Origin: Otatea glauca
Lineage: Eukaryota > Streptophyta > Magnoliopsida > Poales > Poaceae
Direction of reading: 5' to 3'
NCBI GenBank assembly: GCA_036346275.1
Contig: CM070720.1
Location: 10,331,278-10,395,277, forward strand
DNA length: 64,000 bases
Position 1 is the stretch's first letter; every line of letters starts with the position of its first letter. The position numbers and the translations under genes were made by a program. Shown here piece by piece: positions 34,799-46,200 of this stretch. The notes below the pieces were generated by a model that was not told the origin of the DNA, did not search any database, and worked only from the letters and a program-made list of their open reading frames with translations.

Positions 34799-35040
34799 GT
34801 AAAAGAACTTATGTGGGGGAAACAGGTGTAACTTAAATTATTTAGCAACTTTATTGATGTAATATAAGGTAGTATGGTTGCTCACAAGTGCCTAAGGCAA
34901 TGCAACACATACGAAACACTCACAACCAAAAACAAGTAAGCAACGTAGGACTCCGCAACGACTCACACCTAATGGTGACTCTGAAGCAAAAGATGCGACT
35001 CAAACACTCGAGTCTCGACACTACCCTCGACTAGACTCGA

Positions 35041-35790
35041 TCACTCATCGAGCCAACCCGGCTGCGGCTCCCCCTGAGCATACACCGGTGGGTGCTCTGG
35101 CATCGAGGCGAACTGGTCCTGATGACCTACTACAGCTGGTGCAAATGACCCCATCGACTCTGCTGGTCCCGGTCGCTCGCTTCCTGTCTTGCGGCCTCGT
35201 GACCGTGCCTCCTCGCCTGCTCCTCCGATCTCGATCGTGCGGCCCAAGATCGCTCGTGCTCGGGTCCATACAGAGCCATCTCCAACTCCCCGGATCTTCT
35301 CGCATGGAGTGAGCTAAGCCTCCCGCAGCTGAGTCCTTGCCTCCGTGACTCGTCGCTGGTCCTCTCGCAGCCTCTGGACCGCCTCGCCCAAGGCGCCCTC
35401 CTGGGCGATGACATACTCGCCAGTGAGTGATCGTGGCATCCTCCTCCAAGAGCTCCACCACAAAGCGATTATCTCGCGCTGGTGGTGACGTAAAGATGGT
35501 GCCTCCACCTCTGCGAGTAGGTGCGGGCAATCTGCCAGACGCCAGACGTGCCGCCTCTCGGATCCCGACCTCAAAAGAAGACCTCCGATCGTGATGTAGA
35601 TAGGACAGCTCGCCCTTGTCCTCTCCCCGGGCATATATCGTAATCTTGACATCCCAGCGATATCAAGTCCCGCCTGCACCACCATGGTCCCCGATAAAGC
35701 GGTCTCACAAATCCTCCGAGCACCGTGATCATACGCCATAACTCACCGGCGAACCTCAAGTCGCTCTCCATACGTGTGGATCATCCTCAT
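35041..35790 (-). pseudogene. additional ORF between primer site and gag
   Basis: Three minus-strand frames relay a protein-like sequence: RFAGELWRMITVLGGFVRPL and YRGPWWCRRDLISLGCQDYD, then EVGIREAARLASGRLPAP and NRFVVELLEEDATITHW, then EGALGEAVQRLREDQRRVTE (a coiled-coil-like helix) and finally SMPEHPPVYAQGEPQPGWLD to a stop at 35041-35043. It lies between the primer site and gag, where most Ty3 elements have only an untranslated leader. I do not recognise a domain. Frame changes show it is broken. It may be a lineage-specific pre-gag gene or an N-terminal gag extension. Confidence 0.55.
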
Positions 35791-35978
35791 CCGCCAAAAT
35801 AGACCTCGCTTAAATTAAATGATAATAATAAGAATTCAAAGACAGGTACGAAGCAAAGGAGAAAAGATAAGTTGAGATTTCATTGATATTCTTGCTCAAG
35901 TTGATTAAGTCTTAGAAAATAGTTTTATCCTCCTAGGTACAACTAATCTAGTTTAGGGTCAAGACCTACAGTCAACCA

Positions 35979-35990
35979 GCTCTGATACCA
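35979..35990 (-). promoter_or_regulatory. primer-binding site, tRNA-iMet, chromovirus
   Basis: The minus strand reads TGGTATCAGAGC four bases inside the 5' LTR edge (35995), complementary to the 3' end of plant initiator methionine tRNA. Confidence 0.9.
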
Positions 35991-35994
35991 CCTC

Positions 35995-36205
35995 TGTCGG
36001 GACCCGAATCTGCAAATCCGGACCCTCTGTGTATTCCGTCCTAGTCCAGGATCACGCTAGCACACACAGACTTTACAGGGTTGCACATCACAGACATTCA
36101 CAGCAATATACAAATAAATAGTGCAACACTTATATAAACTGAGTTGTACGACCTTATGGTCTCCTTACATAAAATCAGCCACGCAGGGCTTACATTATTC
36201 AGAGT
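35995..36205 (-). repeat. chromovirus 5' LTR remnant
   Basis: 211 bases nearly identical to 26746-26956 of the 3' LTR; identity ends sharply after ...TTCAGAGT. About 3.3 kb of the LTR is missing. Confidence 0.93.
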
Positions 36206-37108
36206 TGCTATAGGGACTCTAGAGAACTCCAAAATTTCACAAATTATGGCACAAACCTCTAGAGAAGAAACCTAGCAAGTAAAAGCAACAAGTTTCATCA
36301 AGTTTTTCATTTAAGGCTTATTTCATTTTTAAGCTTAGCAAGTTAAATGAACTTGGACATATCTAAGCTAGTGATTTCCTCCATATGATGTAGCATGGTG
36401 TATAGCATGAAGAAGAAATCAATTGCATAATAGACAAAAGCTCATTAAACAAGAAATGTAGTCTATATGCAATGCATGAACAGATTCCCAAACTCCCACT
36501 CAACAAATGAATCAATTTTAAGCTCAAATCTAGTTAAAGTTGAGTTATTATAAAGATTAGGCATAAAGAAAACCCGAATGAACTCAATAATAACCAGAAA
36601 AACAGAATGAGGGGAAGAACTCGAGAAACTGCAAAACTGGATGGCTATTGAGAATAGATAAGATAGAAGAGACTCACTACGGCTCAGACTCGCTCTTATC
36701 TTCCCAGATCGACATAGGGAAGTCGACTCTAGATCCCAACTAAGGAGTGCACACAGCACTCTGCCTACCTGTGAGGCCCAATACCGCTAGACTTATAAGA
36801 CTGTGAGGGAACTCAACCTAGAAAGAAGAGAGAACAGCTAATCACGCATGATAGAAACCTAAAGCAAAAGATAAGAGGTCCATGCAAGGCATGCCAGAAG
36901 TCTAAGTGAGTGAACTCAACTCAAGAAAACAAGCCCAAAGTCACCCAAAAGAAACACAAAGAAAAGAAAAGCTTGAAGAAAACATATAATACATAATATA
37001 CAAACCAGCTCCCCCTCACGAAAGGCCGTAAGGGCTCACGACTCCAAGCTCACTCCTCAAGGCAACAAATTTGGAGCTATCCAAAGGCTTGGTGAAGATA
37101 TCGGCTAA
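36206..37108 (-). other. copia 3' untranslated remainder; no gene seen
   Basis: A-rich on the plus strand, following the copia RNase H on the minus strand. The copia polypurine tract and the inner LTR end are absent, removed by the same deletion that cut the chromovirus. No env-like frame is convincing. Confidence 0.5.
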
Positions 37109-38570
37109 CTAAAGGTCACTCTCTATGAACTGAAGCGCGATATCTCCCTTCTCCACATGGTCTCTAAGGAAGTGATATCTAATATCAATGTGTTTGGTCC
37201 GGGAATGCTGCCCTAGGTTTTTATCAATGCAAATAGCAGAAGTGTTTTCACAAAAAAGTGGCACACTCTGTATATCTAACCCAAAGTCCCGTAAGGTCGA
37301 TCTCATCCAGAGAACTCAGCTACAAAGAATTAGTCAGCAAAGAACATACTCGGCCTCACGGTGGATCAGGTAACTCGGACCGCTTCTAGATGACCAAGAA
37401 ACAAGAGAAGTGCCAATGAATTGGCAAGTGCTAGAAGTGCTCTTCCTATCTATCCTACACCAAAGAAAGTCGGCATTGGAAAAAGCTCTAAGAGATAGAC
37501 AAGAAGAAGAAGAGTACCAAATACCATAATCAGTGGTAGCATGAAGGTACCAAGATGCGCTTGATCACTCGGGCGTGAGAGGCGCGAGGAGAAGCTTGAA
37601 ATCGAGCGCACGCACACACAAATAAATGTATGTTCGGCCTCAAGCGGTGAGGTACAAGAGGAGCCGATCATGTTCAAACTCCTTTTGATCAAGAGGCTCA
37701 CCATCCTCATCTGGCTCGAGGACAGCGGTGGTGGCTATAAGAGTCATCACCGCTTCCCATCGATATATCGGCGCCTCAGAGGTCACGTATACTTTCCTTG
37801 ATGCAAGAAAGTACCCTCCGAGTCCGCTTGATTTGGAAGCCAAGAAAGTAGCTCAACTCGCCCATCATACTCAACTCAAACTCAGGCTCATCACCTCGTA
37901 AAACCGAGACACAAGCGAATGAGACGAGCCACCAAAATGATATCGCCCACATAAACCGACGAGAAGAAAATGCAACTCATGGTGTCCGATGAATGTAGTC
38001 TTGTCTACTACGCCCATTTTGAAGTCATGGTGAGAAGATAAGACTTGAGCCTCTCATACCATGCTCGGGGCTCGCTTGAGTCCATACAGAGCTTTGGAAA
38101 GCTTGTATACGTGACTCGAAACTTGGGGTTCTCAAATCTCGGAGGTTGTTTGACATAAACCTCTTCCTCAATATAGCCATTAAGGAATGCACTCTTGACA
38201 TCCATTTGATAGAGCTTGAAGCCCCGGATGCAGAGAATGCAAGCAGATCCTAATAGCCTCTAGCCTAGCTACGGGGCAAAGGTCTCCTCAAAGTCAAGAA
38301 CCTCAACTCGAGAAAAGCCCCGTGCAACTAGCCTAGCCTTGTTGCTAATGACAACCCCATCCTCACTCTGCTTGTTTTTGAACACCCACTTGGTCCCAAT
38401 GACATTATGACCAGATGGACATTCTACAAGTTGCCTGACTTTGTTTCTCTCGAAGTTTTCAAGTTCCTCATGCATAGCATTAGTCCAAGACTCGTCAGAT
38501 AATGCATGAGTCACATCCTTCAGCTCAAACGAGGCAACAAAGGCAGAGTGAAGGCAGAAACTGGACAAAC
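37109..38570 (-). pseudogene. copia reverse transcriptase and RNase H
   Basis: From 38570 leftwards: VTHALSDESWTNAMHEELEN, VIGTKWVFKNKQSEDGVVIS, NKARLVARGFSRVEVLDFEE, then MDVKSAFLNGYIEEEVYVKQ with PRAWYERLKSYLLT. The stretch that should hold the YVDD box (about 37900-37990) is degraded, though VYVGDIIFG-like bases can be made out. RNase H ends with PLFCENTSAICIDKNLGQHS, TKHIDIRYHFLRDHVEKGDI and LQFIESDL at the left. The wording fits the SIRE/Maximus lineage. Stops and indels occur throughout. Confidence 0.85.
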
Positions 38571-39010
38571 CTGATTTTGAGCGAGTGACTCGCTCAAATA
38601 GATCGCCGATGATCTGATCAGGTGGATGAGAACACTGTGGGGAGGTTCAGAAGCAGAAGTGGCCTCTACCTAATGCACAGAAGAGGCAGGAGCAGAGCCA
38701 CTAGCTGAATGAGAGTCAAAAGGTAAGGGCTGGCCTTCCTGAGGTGCGTAAATGGAAACAGAGGCACCTCGGTGTAGAGGGACTGGATCGTGGAACACCA
38801 TCATCTCCATCATCCTCATCCTCTACAAAGATGGTCTCGGAGGAAGAAGAAGAGCTCAAATATCGGGTCTAGCTCTCGGCTAGCCTCATCAAAGGTCACT
38901 TCACAGTCTCTATGATCCTATGCGCATCGCAACCTGCACTCTATAGCTACGAGAAGAAGTCGAATATCCCGAAAGATACCATCGTAAAAATGAGACTCAA
39001 ACTTATCCAG

Positions 39011-39622
39011 TTACTGGACTTCAAAATAAAACACTTGCAACCAAACACACGAAAATGAGAAACACCGGCTTTCGCCATACCTCAACTCGTAAGAAGTGCG
39101 GTGCAAATGTGCTCTCAAGAATACACGATTAGAAACATGGCAAGCAAGAGCTATAGTCTCAGCCCAAAACTTCCTAGGAGTATCTTGACTGCCTAGCATC
39201 GTCTGGCCATTTCTACTGTGTTCTGTTCTTCCTTTCCACTACGCCATTTTGTTGAGGGACGAGGGAGAGGAAAATTGATGCTCCAAACCGGACTCCACAC
39301 GTAAACTCTCAAAATAGGAGTTCTTGAACTCCGTGCCATTGTCACTCGCAGATAGCTCGTAGGGCACCGGGAGCTCAAAAGACAACCTATGAACCAAACC
39401 CCTAAAATGGGTAAAAGTCTCATCCTTCGAGGACATGAAAACACCCAAGAATACCTTGAAAATCATCAACAATGATAAGAACATACCACTTCCCACCCAT
39501 CGATCGCACTCTAGTGGACCAACAAAGTCCATATGTAAATGTCTGTCTTGGTGCATCACCATCACAACAAAGGATCGGGGATGAGAAGCGTAAACCATCT
39601 TGCTATGTCGGCAGGAGAGCAA
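39011..39622 (-). pseudogene. copia integrase
   Basis: Minus-strand HLHMDFVGPLECDRWVGSGM carries the first catalytic aspartate, ELSASDNGTEFKNSYFESL the second, and WKGRTEHSRNGQTMLG corresponds to the normal VERKNRT block with the glutamate, now altered by a frame break. RKFWAETIALACHVSNRVFL follows. The N-terminal finger is only traceable near 39600-39700. The segment 38571-39010 between integrase and RT is the usual variable Ser/Pro linker and is badly decayed. Confidence 0.82.
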
Positions 39623-39935
39623 ACTAAGTCTTTGACCATTTTGAGTTTGGGCAAACCACGAATGAGATCGTGGTCGCTAACTCGGTCAAATGATCAAATC
39701 CAATGTGACCAAGTCTCCTATGCTAGAAGGAGAGATCACGGGACTCAAGCAATCAAACACCAAGAGAGTCTCCGTAAGAAACAGAAAATTCAGCATGTAA
39801 GACTCTCCCAAATCTAGAAATCCCAAAACTAACCCTCCCGATGAATCGAGGATTCTACAGCATTACTCTTAAAACTCACCTCAAAGAGTCATCAATAAGT
39901 CGAGAAACAGAAAGCAAATTGTATTGTACTACTTA

Positions 39936-40640
39936 CTAAGGCAACATTTTTAAGAATGAAATTGTCATTAATGCAATGGTACCTTTAGCGATGACTCTAC
40001 CTGAAGAAGCATCCCCGAAAGTGATTAACTCATCACCGGGGGCTCGGACTAGGGAAGAGAACCATCGAGAATCTTCGGTCATATGACGAGAACAACCGAG
40101 TCGATAATCCAAACATCTCCGCACCCCATCCGATTTAACCTGATCAAGACACAAGAGAGAAAGATGACTCAAGACTTGATAGAGTGAAGACTTAGGAACC
40201 CAATATCAACCATACGACACCTCGTAGTACCACCATGTAAGAAGACTGACTCGAGTATCTCTCTGAGTTTAACCCTAACAAGATCAGTAGCAACTCTAGT
40301 AGATAATCTAGGAGCTGAAACTGGATTGGCATACCGTGGTGCAAAAGCCAAACCACCCCAGTGAAGCTGCCTAAAACTCCTACCAGAAAACACATCACGC
40401 CGCTGATATCTACCTCGATGAGAAAAACGAGGAATATCAAGAGGACGGCGGAAAGACTAACTACGAACAGCTCCAAGACTAAAACTCAAAGAACCAGCAT
40501 GAAAACCGAGTCCTGAATGCTGCCCAAAAACAGGCGACTCTCTAACCTGTCTAGAAGCAGTGTGAACATTAGGAGCACTCAAAGTCTGAGGATGACCCTG
40601 AATACCCCTAAGAGCAACAACACGCTCACGCCGAGTGATC
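39936..40640 (-). pseudogene. copia protease and gag C-terminus
   Basis: LGCSRHMTEDSRWFSSLVRA and ITFGDASSGRVIAKGTI are the copia protease block that follows the catalytic DSG. The DSG itself is frameshifted by a missing base (the nucleotides encode IIDS in one frame and LGC in the next). Upstream fragments at 40170-40640 are gag C-terminal sequence without a clear zinc knuckle. Confidence 0.75.
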
Positions 40641-40752
40641 TTGGCGCTCAAGGTAAATCTACTAGGTGACCATCCTTCTTACTGTAAGGTGCATGTGTAC
40701 TTCGCCTTGATAGAGATAGAAGCAACAGAGTAACACCCTTCTCGGTCAAGTC

Positions 40753-42890
40753 CTATGGACAACCCCAAAGAGACCTAAATATGGTGGTGCTCACTCTGGG
40801 AGCTACCACAATCTCACCACTCTTGGAGCCGCGCACAATGGTGGGAGGATGCGCCCGAGCGTGCTCCAAGGGATCAAATCCTAGACCTTGATCGAATCTA
40901 CTAATCTTGGATTGGTCTAGAATAAGATTGAGCTTCTTCTTTCCTCCAACAAACTTCTCGAGAGTGCTCATAAGATACTGGCAATCTCGAAAGAAAGAAG
41001 CACAAGAAGAACAGGGGGAAGGAGAGGAAGAAGAAGAACCAGAATGAGAAGATCTCTCAGCACGTGCTTTTTGTTCCCTCAGTACGGCTACCTCAATCTT
41101 GAGGGCCTCACAAGAAATGCAAGGAGCATCTCTAATCATAAGGGTTTGGTCTTCTAACTTCTGCCTAAGCTCGACATGGATTTGATCCACATCATCCTTA
41201 ACCCCAAAGACACAAAGAGCAACTGATTTTGACTTAACTAGTAAGTCCTTAGCAAGTTCATCACACTTGACATTCAAAGCATTATTGTCAAGTTTCAGCT
41301 TGCCTACACCCTCACATGAGTCGATGGGTCCTTAGAAGCATGCAATTCAAGTTCATCATTTCTAGCGTAAAGCTTCTAAGGTGTGAACTCATGGCATCAA
41401 TTTCAAGAAGCAATTTAGGGCAAGTAGAGCATGATGGAGTGGAGTGAGCATGAAGAAAACTAGCCTCAACAGAATAGCATCAACAGAATCGGTGTTAGCA
41501 TTCTTCAACCTAAGACCATCAAGTTCAAGAAGCACACTATCATGTATGGTCCTTAGGTTGTCCAACTCCACAAGAACAGCTTCACAGAGAACACACATCG
41601 AGTGACTCGGAGGGAGAAGATCTAAGTGAAGCTAACTCCGAGTCAAGGTACCTACTTCCTTCTCTAACTCGTAACACCTCGACCTAGCCTTAGCATGAAA
41701 CTTGCCTAATTTACGCGTAAGCGCATTTAACTCGTCGTAGGTGGGTACCTCATCCGTGTCATTTGTCTGAGTCGCCGATGCCGCTGGCGCCGCCATGAAG
41801 CACATGCCGAGAAGTCGCCGCCTTTCTTCTCCCGAGGATCATCCTCACCTCGTCGCTCCATGTCTCCGTGTCGGAGATGTTGATGTCGCCAAGCACGCGA
41901 GGACGCCGTGGAAGAGCTTCTTGTTCTTGGAGAAGTTGCGGTACTTCTTCTCGTAGTCGGTTCTCACAAACCGAGGCTTTTATTGCGGTTCTTATCGGTG
42001 TAGTCGTTTTGCCCGAACGCCAACATCGTTTTTACCCTTCTCCAAATTTTGGGCAATTAGCCCAATGTGGTTGGGGCCACCACACTCAAGCATGTGATCA
42101 TGCCACCTCTCTTTCTCTCTCTCACCTCTTGTATGCATAAGAAAACTTATGAGCGAGAAGAGTAAACTTATTTTCCGAAATTTTTCCAGCTTGGTCATCG
42201 CTAGCTCACAAAGGGCGGAAAGAGAGAAACCAATAGAAGGATCAAGAAGAAGATCCAATGGGATCGGTGACCAAGCCATCGACCGACATTTCGTTTTTCG
42301 AGAGACGACATCGATCTCATGAGTCTTGAGGCGGAATAAAGCCCGCCAAGAGTCGAGTCGATAAGTCGGTGGTGTCCTTGATGGTGGTCACCTTCATCTC
42401 CCAAACCCAAGGTCGAGTGTGGTTAAGAAATGCCGAGCATTGTCCGAGTCGGGTATATGCAGCCAACCGCCGAGGTCACTCAAAATCTTTGTAAACCGAC
42501 CAAAACACTCGTTGAGACTCTCACCGTAGCTGATCAAACTTGTTGTACTCGCTTGAACTGTCTCGCCTCACGCCTTGATTTGAGTAGAGCCCTCATGGTA
42601 AGCATCGAGGATTACCCAAATCTCGTGAGCGGAGCGAAGGTGAGAAATCCTATCATACTCATCATGGCTAAGACCTCGTATGAGAATGTTCCTTGCCTTA
42701 GCATTCGCCTCAACGCCAACCATATTGATGGCCGTGACATTTTCATCGTGAGAACCTCATACGGAGTTTCACCTTCGCCATATCGTAGCCCTAGGCAGTG
42801 ATGTATGACTCCATCCGGGACTTCTAAAAAGGAAAATCAACTCCATTAAAGATGGGAGCCTTGGTGAAATATTTGTTCGTCGCCATGGCT
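40753..42890 (-). pseudogene. copia gag
   Basis: The N-terminus near 42880 reads KAPIFNGVDFPF followed by KSRMESYIT, the start of a copia gag domain, and continues in shifting frames through SYGESLNECFGRFTKILSDL and WLHIPDSDNARHFLTT to about 42000. A central frame (41277-40753) has MNVKCDELAKDLLVKSKSVA, a Cys-containing helical region, a Ser-rich tract (SSHSGSSSSSPSPCSSC) and FFRDCQYLMSTLEKFVGGKK. The latter helps define the long SIRE-type gag with a coiled-coil tail. Multiple stops make it inactive. Confidence 0.75.
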
Positions 42891-42926
42891 CTTGAGACCG
42901 GTCAAGATCTAGAAAGAGCAGAACCG

Positions 42927-42938
42927 GCTCTGATACCA
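42927..42938 (-). promoter_or_regulatory. primer-binding site, tRNA-iMet, copia
   Basis: Minus strand TGGTATCAGAGC two bases inside the 5' LTR edge at 42941, the standard copia primer site. Confidence 0.92.
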
Positions 42939-42940
42939 AT

Positions 42941-44579
42941 TGAAGGACCGAGATGGCGAACAGAGGGGGGTGAATGGTCGCAAATAAATTTTCCCCCAAA
43001 ATACTCCAACAAAAACCTCGACAAGATCGCTCAAAGGAAATCGTGAAAAGCCCGAAAAACTAGACAACTATGTGTACCCCTAGCTTGTATGGATAATTAC
43101 CATAAAATATGTGGGGATTTTTGAGTCACGATTCTGGTTGTCTAGTGTCCAAGATAAAGAGGAATCAATCCAACTCTTGCTTTTAGAAAGAACATCAATT
43201 CAAATCACAAAAGTCACTTTCAGAAAAGCAAAAGCAGAATTTCCAGAACTTATCCTCAATTTGAACAGGAGGTTGGTGGGTTTCTGCAGCTCAAACAATT
43301 TTGATACTTTTTCTCCCTATGATAATAAGAGTCTTGAAGAACTCCACCAAATTTATCCTCAAAAAACCTTACAGAAAAAACTAGAAAAATCGAAGAACAC
43401 TGTCAGTCAAGAACATCGAGCAGAAAGTTTGGGGCTCCGTTTTCACCTCATGGCGCCCAAACCGTGCAACAAGTGAACTCCAAAATGTTTTTGAAAGTGG
43501 ATATCACAGTTCCGCACCTCCTCCAACAAGAATCACTTAAAAAGGATTTTTCTATATTTTTATAAAAATCAAATACTAAATGCTGCGCAAAGAACAAGTT
43601 CTGAACAAAGTTGGAACTTGAAAGAAAAGATGTTCTCTACTCAATCCAAGAGTGCAAAAGAGATGTAAAACCATATGAACACACTCAAAACATCCAAGAT
43701 CAACAGCATTTAGAAGGAGGGAAGGCAAATCCAAATTGCGTGAAAGTAAATTGCGAGAATGTAATTGCGGGAAAGTAAATGCTGAATTTAAATTGCGTAA
43801 AGTAAAGACATAATATAAATACGCAAAATAAATTCAGAGATGGATGGATAAAACTTTCATTTCTAGAAGGAGAGGTTACAAAGCCTCACTTTCATGTGGG
43901 CAAAGCTCAAAGGAGCATTCACAAACCTCAAAACCTTCAAGGGAAGGAGGCTACCCCTCCACCCCTATTTATACTACTCTTGGGCCACCTACCACCCTTG
44001 GATGAGTCCCTCAACCCTAGAGCACTCATCTAAGGGCTAGGATTAACCCACACACACAGCCATGCAAGGGCTAACCCAAAACCCACACACATACCGAGTT
44101 TTCTTGCACGGTTTTCAAAGCATACTACCTAGACCCGCTAACCTATCAACTAGACCTCAATCCGATGGCCCTCATTGATCCACGCAGCATCTAGCTAGCA
44201 TTATCTCCTTTCCTTGTCTTCTTGACTTGCCCGGACTCCGTCTCCGATCATCTTCCGGCGATCTCCCAACCGTCTGGACCTCCGACGCTCCTCTCCTAGT
44301 CCCGGTCATCCTCCGCCTCACCATGACCTAACACCGTCGTCCTGCAACCATCAAAAATAAGGAAACACATCACATAGCAATGCCCACAATGATATGCAAT
44401 AAACCATCCAACTCATCACTACCGTGCCCATACGGCCGGTACTGCCACTCCTGACAGAGACAACTCAAATTGCTTCATTTTGAAAATCAATCCAAATCAA
44501 ACTCAAACTTGAGCACACCTTGCTCAAATAAAGTCAAATACTTATCACAAACATGGATGGACCTCCACATGGTCCTTCA
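42941..44579 (-). repeat. copia 5' LTR, complete
   Basis: 1639 bp, plus strand TGAAGGACCGAG...CATGGTCCTTCA, with a short 5-6 base terminal inversion. It serves as reference for the truncated left copy. The open frame at 43111-43476 within it also exists in the left LTR at 25970 but has no recognisable domain and is not called a gene. Confidence 0.93.
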
Positions 44580-44721
44580 GTTGTGGTTGTGGCTTACTGT
44601 AGATGTGAGATTTTTGTTTAGGTTGGTTGCTGAAATTTTTGTGTAATTGGAGTATTTGTTAGTATTTGTGGTTGTTATGGTGACATTTTGGGCACGTGTT
44701 ATGCCGGGGTGCTACACTAAA

Positions 44722-44879
44722 AAAGACTAACATCTATGGTAGAAGGGATGTTGAGAAAGCCCAGAGCGAATCGCCATACCCTCCTTGCTCTAGCCATTTG
44801 GAATGGTTGGTTTCAGCAAGAATGGGGGAAGTTGTCTCCAGTACTAGAATATATCCCTACAATCTATGATGATAGCTGA
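44722..44879. other. unassigned DNA between the solo LTR and element B
   Basis: About 160 bp with no recognised signal; possibly the continuation of the first CACTA element beyond the CTAAA insertion site. Confidence 0.35.
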
Positions 44880-45448
44880 GTTGTCATAAAAAAGAGTTTG
44901 TGGACTTGTCGACACTAGAATTTGACCGAAGTGGCTTATTTAGGAAGATAGAGTTCAAGTATAGATAAAGGATCTTAACCGATATCGACTCAAATTGGAA
45001 TTTGTCTTCCGGAAGTTGAGGTTGATACGAATTGTGGATTAAGGAATCGAAGGACACATCGGCTTCGATAATATAAAAAGGGGCTGAGAGGTAGTTCAAG
45101 GACCATCATAGAATCAATCAACTATTCGTATATACTTTTATTTACTTTATGTCGATTAGAAGTAGTTTTTTTATATCTCTTTGTAATTCATTTTTTATCA
45201 ATAAAGTTGTGCATCGCTGTTTTGATCATCATCGACTTACGCCAATTATCCCAAGTTTCTTTATACTAATTTTGTTGTGCATCACCTTCTTCTGGAAAAA
45301 CAAATCTTTATCATCTAATTGGCTGTAATAGCTATTTAGATTCTTTTTTCTTGCCGATTGCAGGATCAAATTAGCTGGCACGTTGTGAACCCTTTGAACC
45401 CAATGTTTGTGTGTGCTGAGGCTGATTGGCTCTTTTTCATTGCCAACA
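44880..45448 (+). repeat. element B 5' LTR (left edge uncertain)
   Basis: The right half matches element A's LTR (GTCGATTAGAAGTAGTTTTT, AATAAAGTTGTGCATCGC at 45200, TTGCCGATTGCAGGATCAAA) and ends TTGCCAACA at 45448. A TATA box is at 45072-45077. The left half is hard to align. Confidence 0.65.
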
Positions 45449-45477
45449 CACTTTTGACTCGCCTAGTGAGGGCGTCG

Positions 45478-45830
45478 ATGAGTTCTTTTGGAAAATCAAT
45501 TCCCCTGTCTGATGTTGTTTCTGAGGCCATAATCATCCCAACAATGGACGATTTAATTCCAGAACAACAAAAAGATATTGGAAGGCTGTACTTGAGGATA
45601 TGATGTTGAATTACTACCAGAAAACTCAACGTGACGTTACTCAGAAAACTGCGCAGCTAACGGTGAATTTCTTCGACAACACTGAGGCTACAATAGCTTA
45701 TAACAAAAAAGATGGTAAGTCAATATATGCCTGCATAGGCTGAATTGTTCGATATGATTAACCAATATGTGCATCATGCTTTGATCAAACAATCATTGGC
45801 TCTAGTGACAACGTTTAAGCCGATAATAGC
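45478..45830 (+). pseudogene. element B gag, N-terminal part
   Basis: MSSFGKSIPLSDVVSEAIII and PTMDDLIPEQQKDIG parallel element A's MSSSGKSIPPSDLN and PTMDDLTAEQRQEI. Frameshifts begin at about 45590. The sequence stops at the CACTA insertion after GCCGATAATAGC and resumes at 54330, exactly where element A continues AAATAGTGTTAAAAC. Confidence 0.88.
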
Positions 45831-45842
45831 CACTACAAGAAT

Positions 45843-46200
45843 AAGGGAAAAATTCGTGGGTTTTTTAAATTCGTGGGCCCAAAAAAAAACTCACGAAATT
45901 ATTTATTTAAATTGCTTGGTTTGAATAAAACCCACGTTTTTAATTAAATTGTGGGTCGAATAAAACCCACGAATTTAAATATTTAAATTGTAATAAAATG
46001 AAACCCACGAATTTAAATATTTAAATTGTGGGCCAAAATTACCCATTTATTTAAATATTTAAATTGTGGGCCAAAAATACCCACAATTTAAATATTTAAA
46101 TTCGGGGCCAAAAATTACCCACGAATTTAAATATTTAAATTGGTGGCCAATCAATACCCACAATTTAAGCTTTTAAATTCGTGGCCCGGCATACCTACAA
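45843..46200. repeat. CACTA left subterminal repeat array
   Basis: Variants of AAATTCGTGGG(T/C) and its complement occur about ten times in alternating orientation, mixed with AT-only palindromes (AATTTAAATATTTAAATT). Such arrays are the usual binding region for the element-encoded ORF1-type protein. Confidence 0.88.

Larger units (their letters stand above)
26746..36205 (-). mobile_element. Ty3/gypsy chromovirus, Tekay/Del-like, 5' LTR truncated
   Basis: A 3534-bp 3' LTR (26746-30279), polypurine tract, integrase with a chromodomain-like tail, RNase H, RT, protease, gag, an extra upstream ORF, a tRNA-iMet primer site and 211 bp of the 5' LTR (35995-36205) lie in minus-strand order. The 5' LTR stops abruptly where the two LTR copies diverge (after ...CAGAGT), and the next base belongs to the copia interior, so a deletion of about 3.3 kb of LTR plus copia LTR sequence joined them. 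The left GCAAA would be the target duplication; its partner is lost. Confidence 0.92.
25801..44579 (-). mobile_element. Ty1/copia element, SIRE/Maximus-like, with nested chromovirus
   Basis: Both outer ends are TGAAGGACCGAG...GGTCCTTCA and the GTTGT duplication is perfect (25796-25800 and 44580-44584). The 5' LTR is on the right (42941-44579), next to an initiator-methionine primer site. Gag, protease, integrase, RT and RNase H follow leftwards, the copia order. The 3' LTR on the left is cut after 945 bp by the chromovirus at 26746, and its remaining inner part (about 675 bp) has been deleted together with most of the chromovirus 5' LTR. Every frame is broken. Lineage is inferred from RT wording and LTR length. 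Confidence 0.9.
24407..44716 (+). mobile_element. solo LTR interrupted by a nested copia element
   Basis: Left part 24407-25800 begins TGTAATATCCCAAATAG; right part 44580-44716 ends GGGGTGCTACA. The whole is flanked by CTAAA (24402-24406 and 44717-44721). Without the insert it is about 1.5 kb, with no internal retroelement region, so it is a solo LTR. A C/T-rich leader-like segment at 24580-24720 is followed by moderately GC-balanced DNA without a supported gene. The family resembles, but is not the same as, the 15182 LTR. Confidence 0.88.

Noticed and set aside
36463..36759. Minus-strand 98-codon frame as a copia env-like gene
   Set aside because: SIRE-type elements can carry an env-like ORF here, but this frame has no signal-anchor or conserved pattern I can support.
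43111..43476. A 121-codon frame in the copia LTR, partly shared with 25970-26317
   Set aside because: The sharing is explained by the two LTRs being copies of each other; there is no recognisable domain, and it lies antisense to the LTR flank order.
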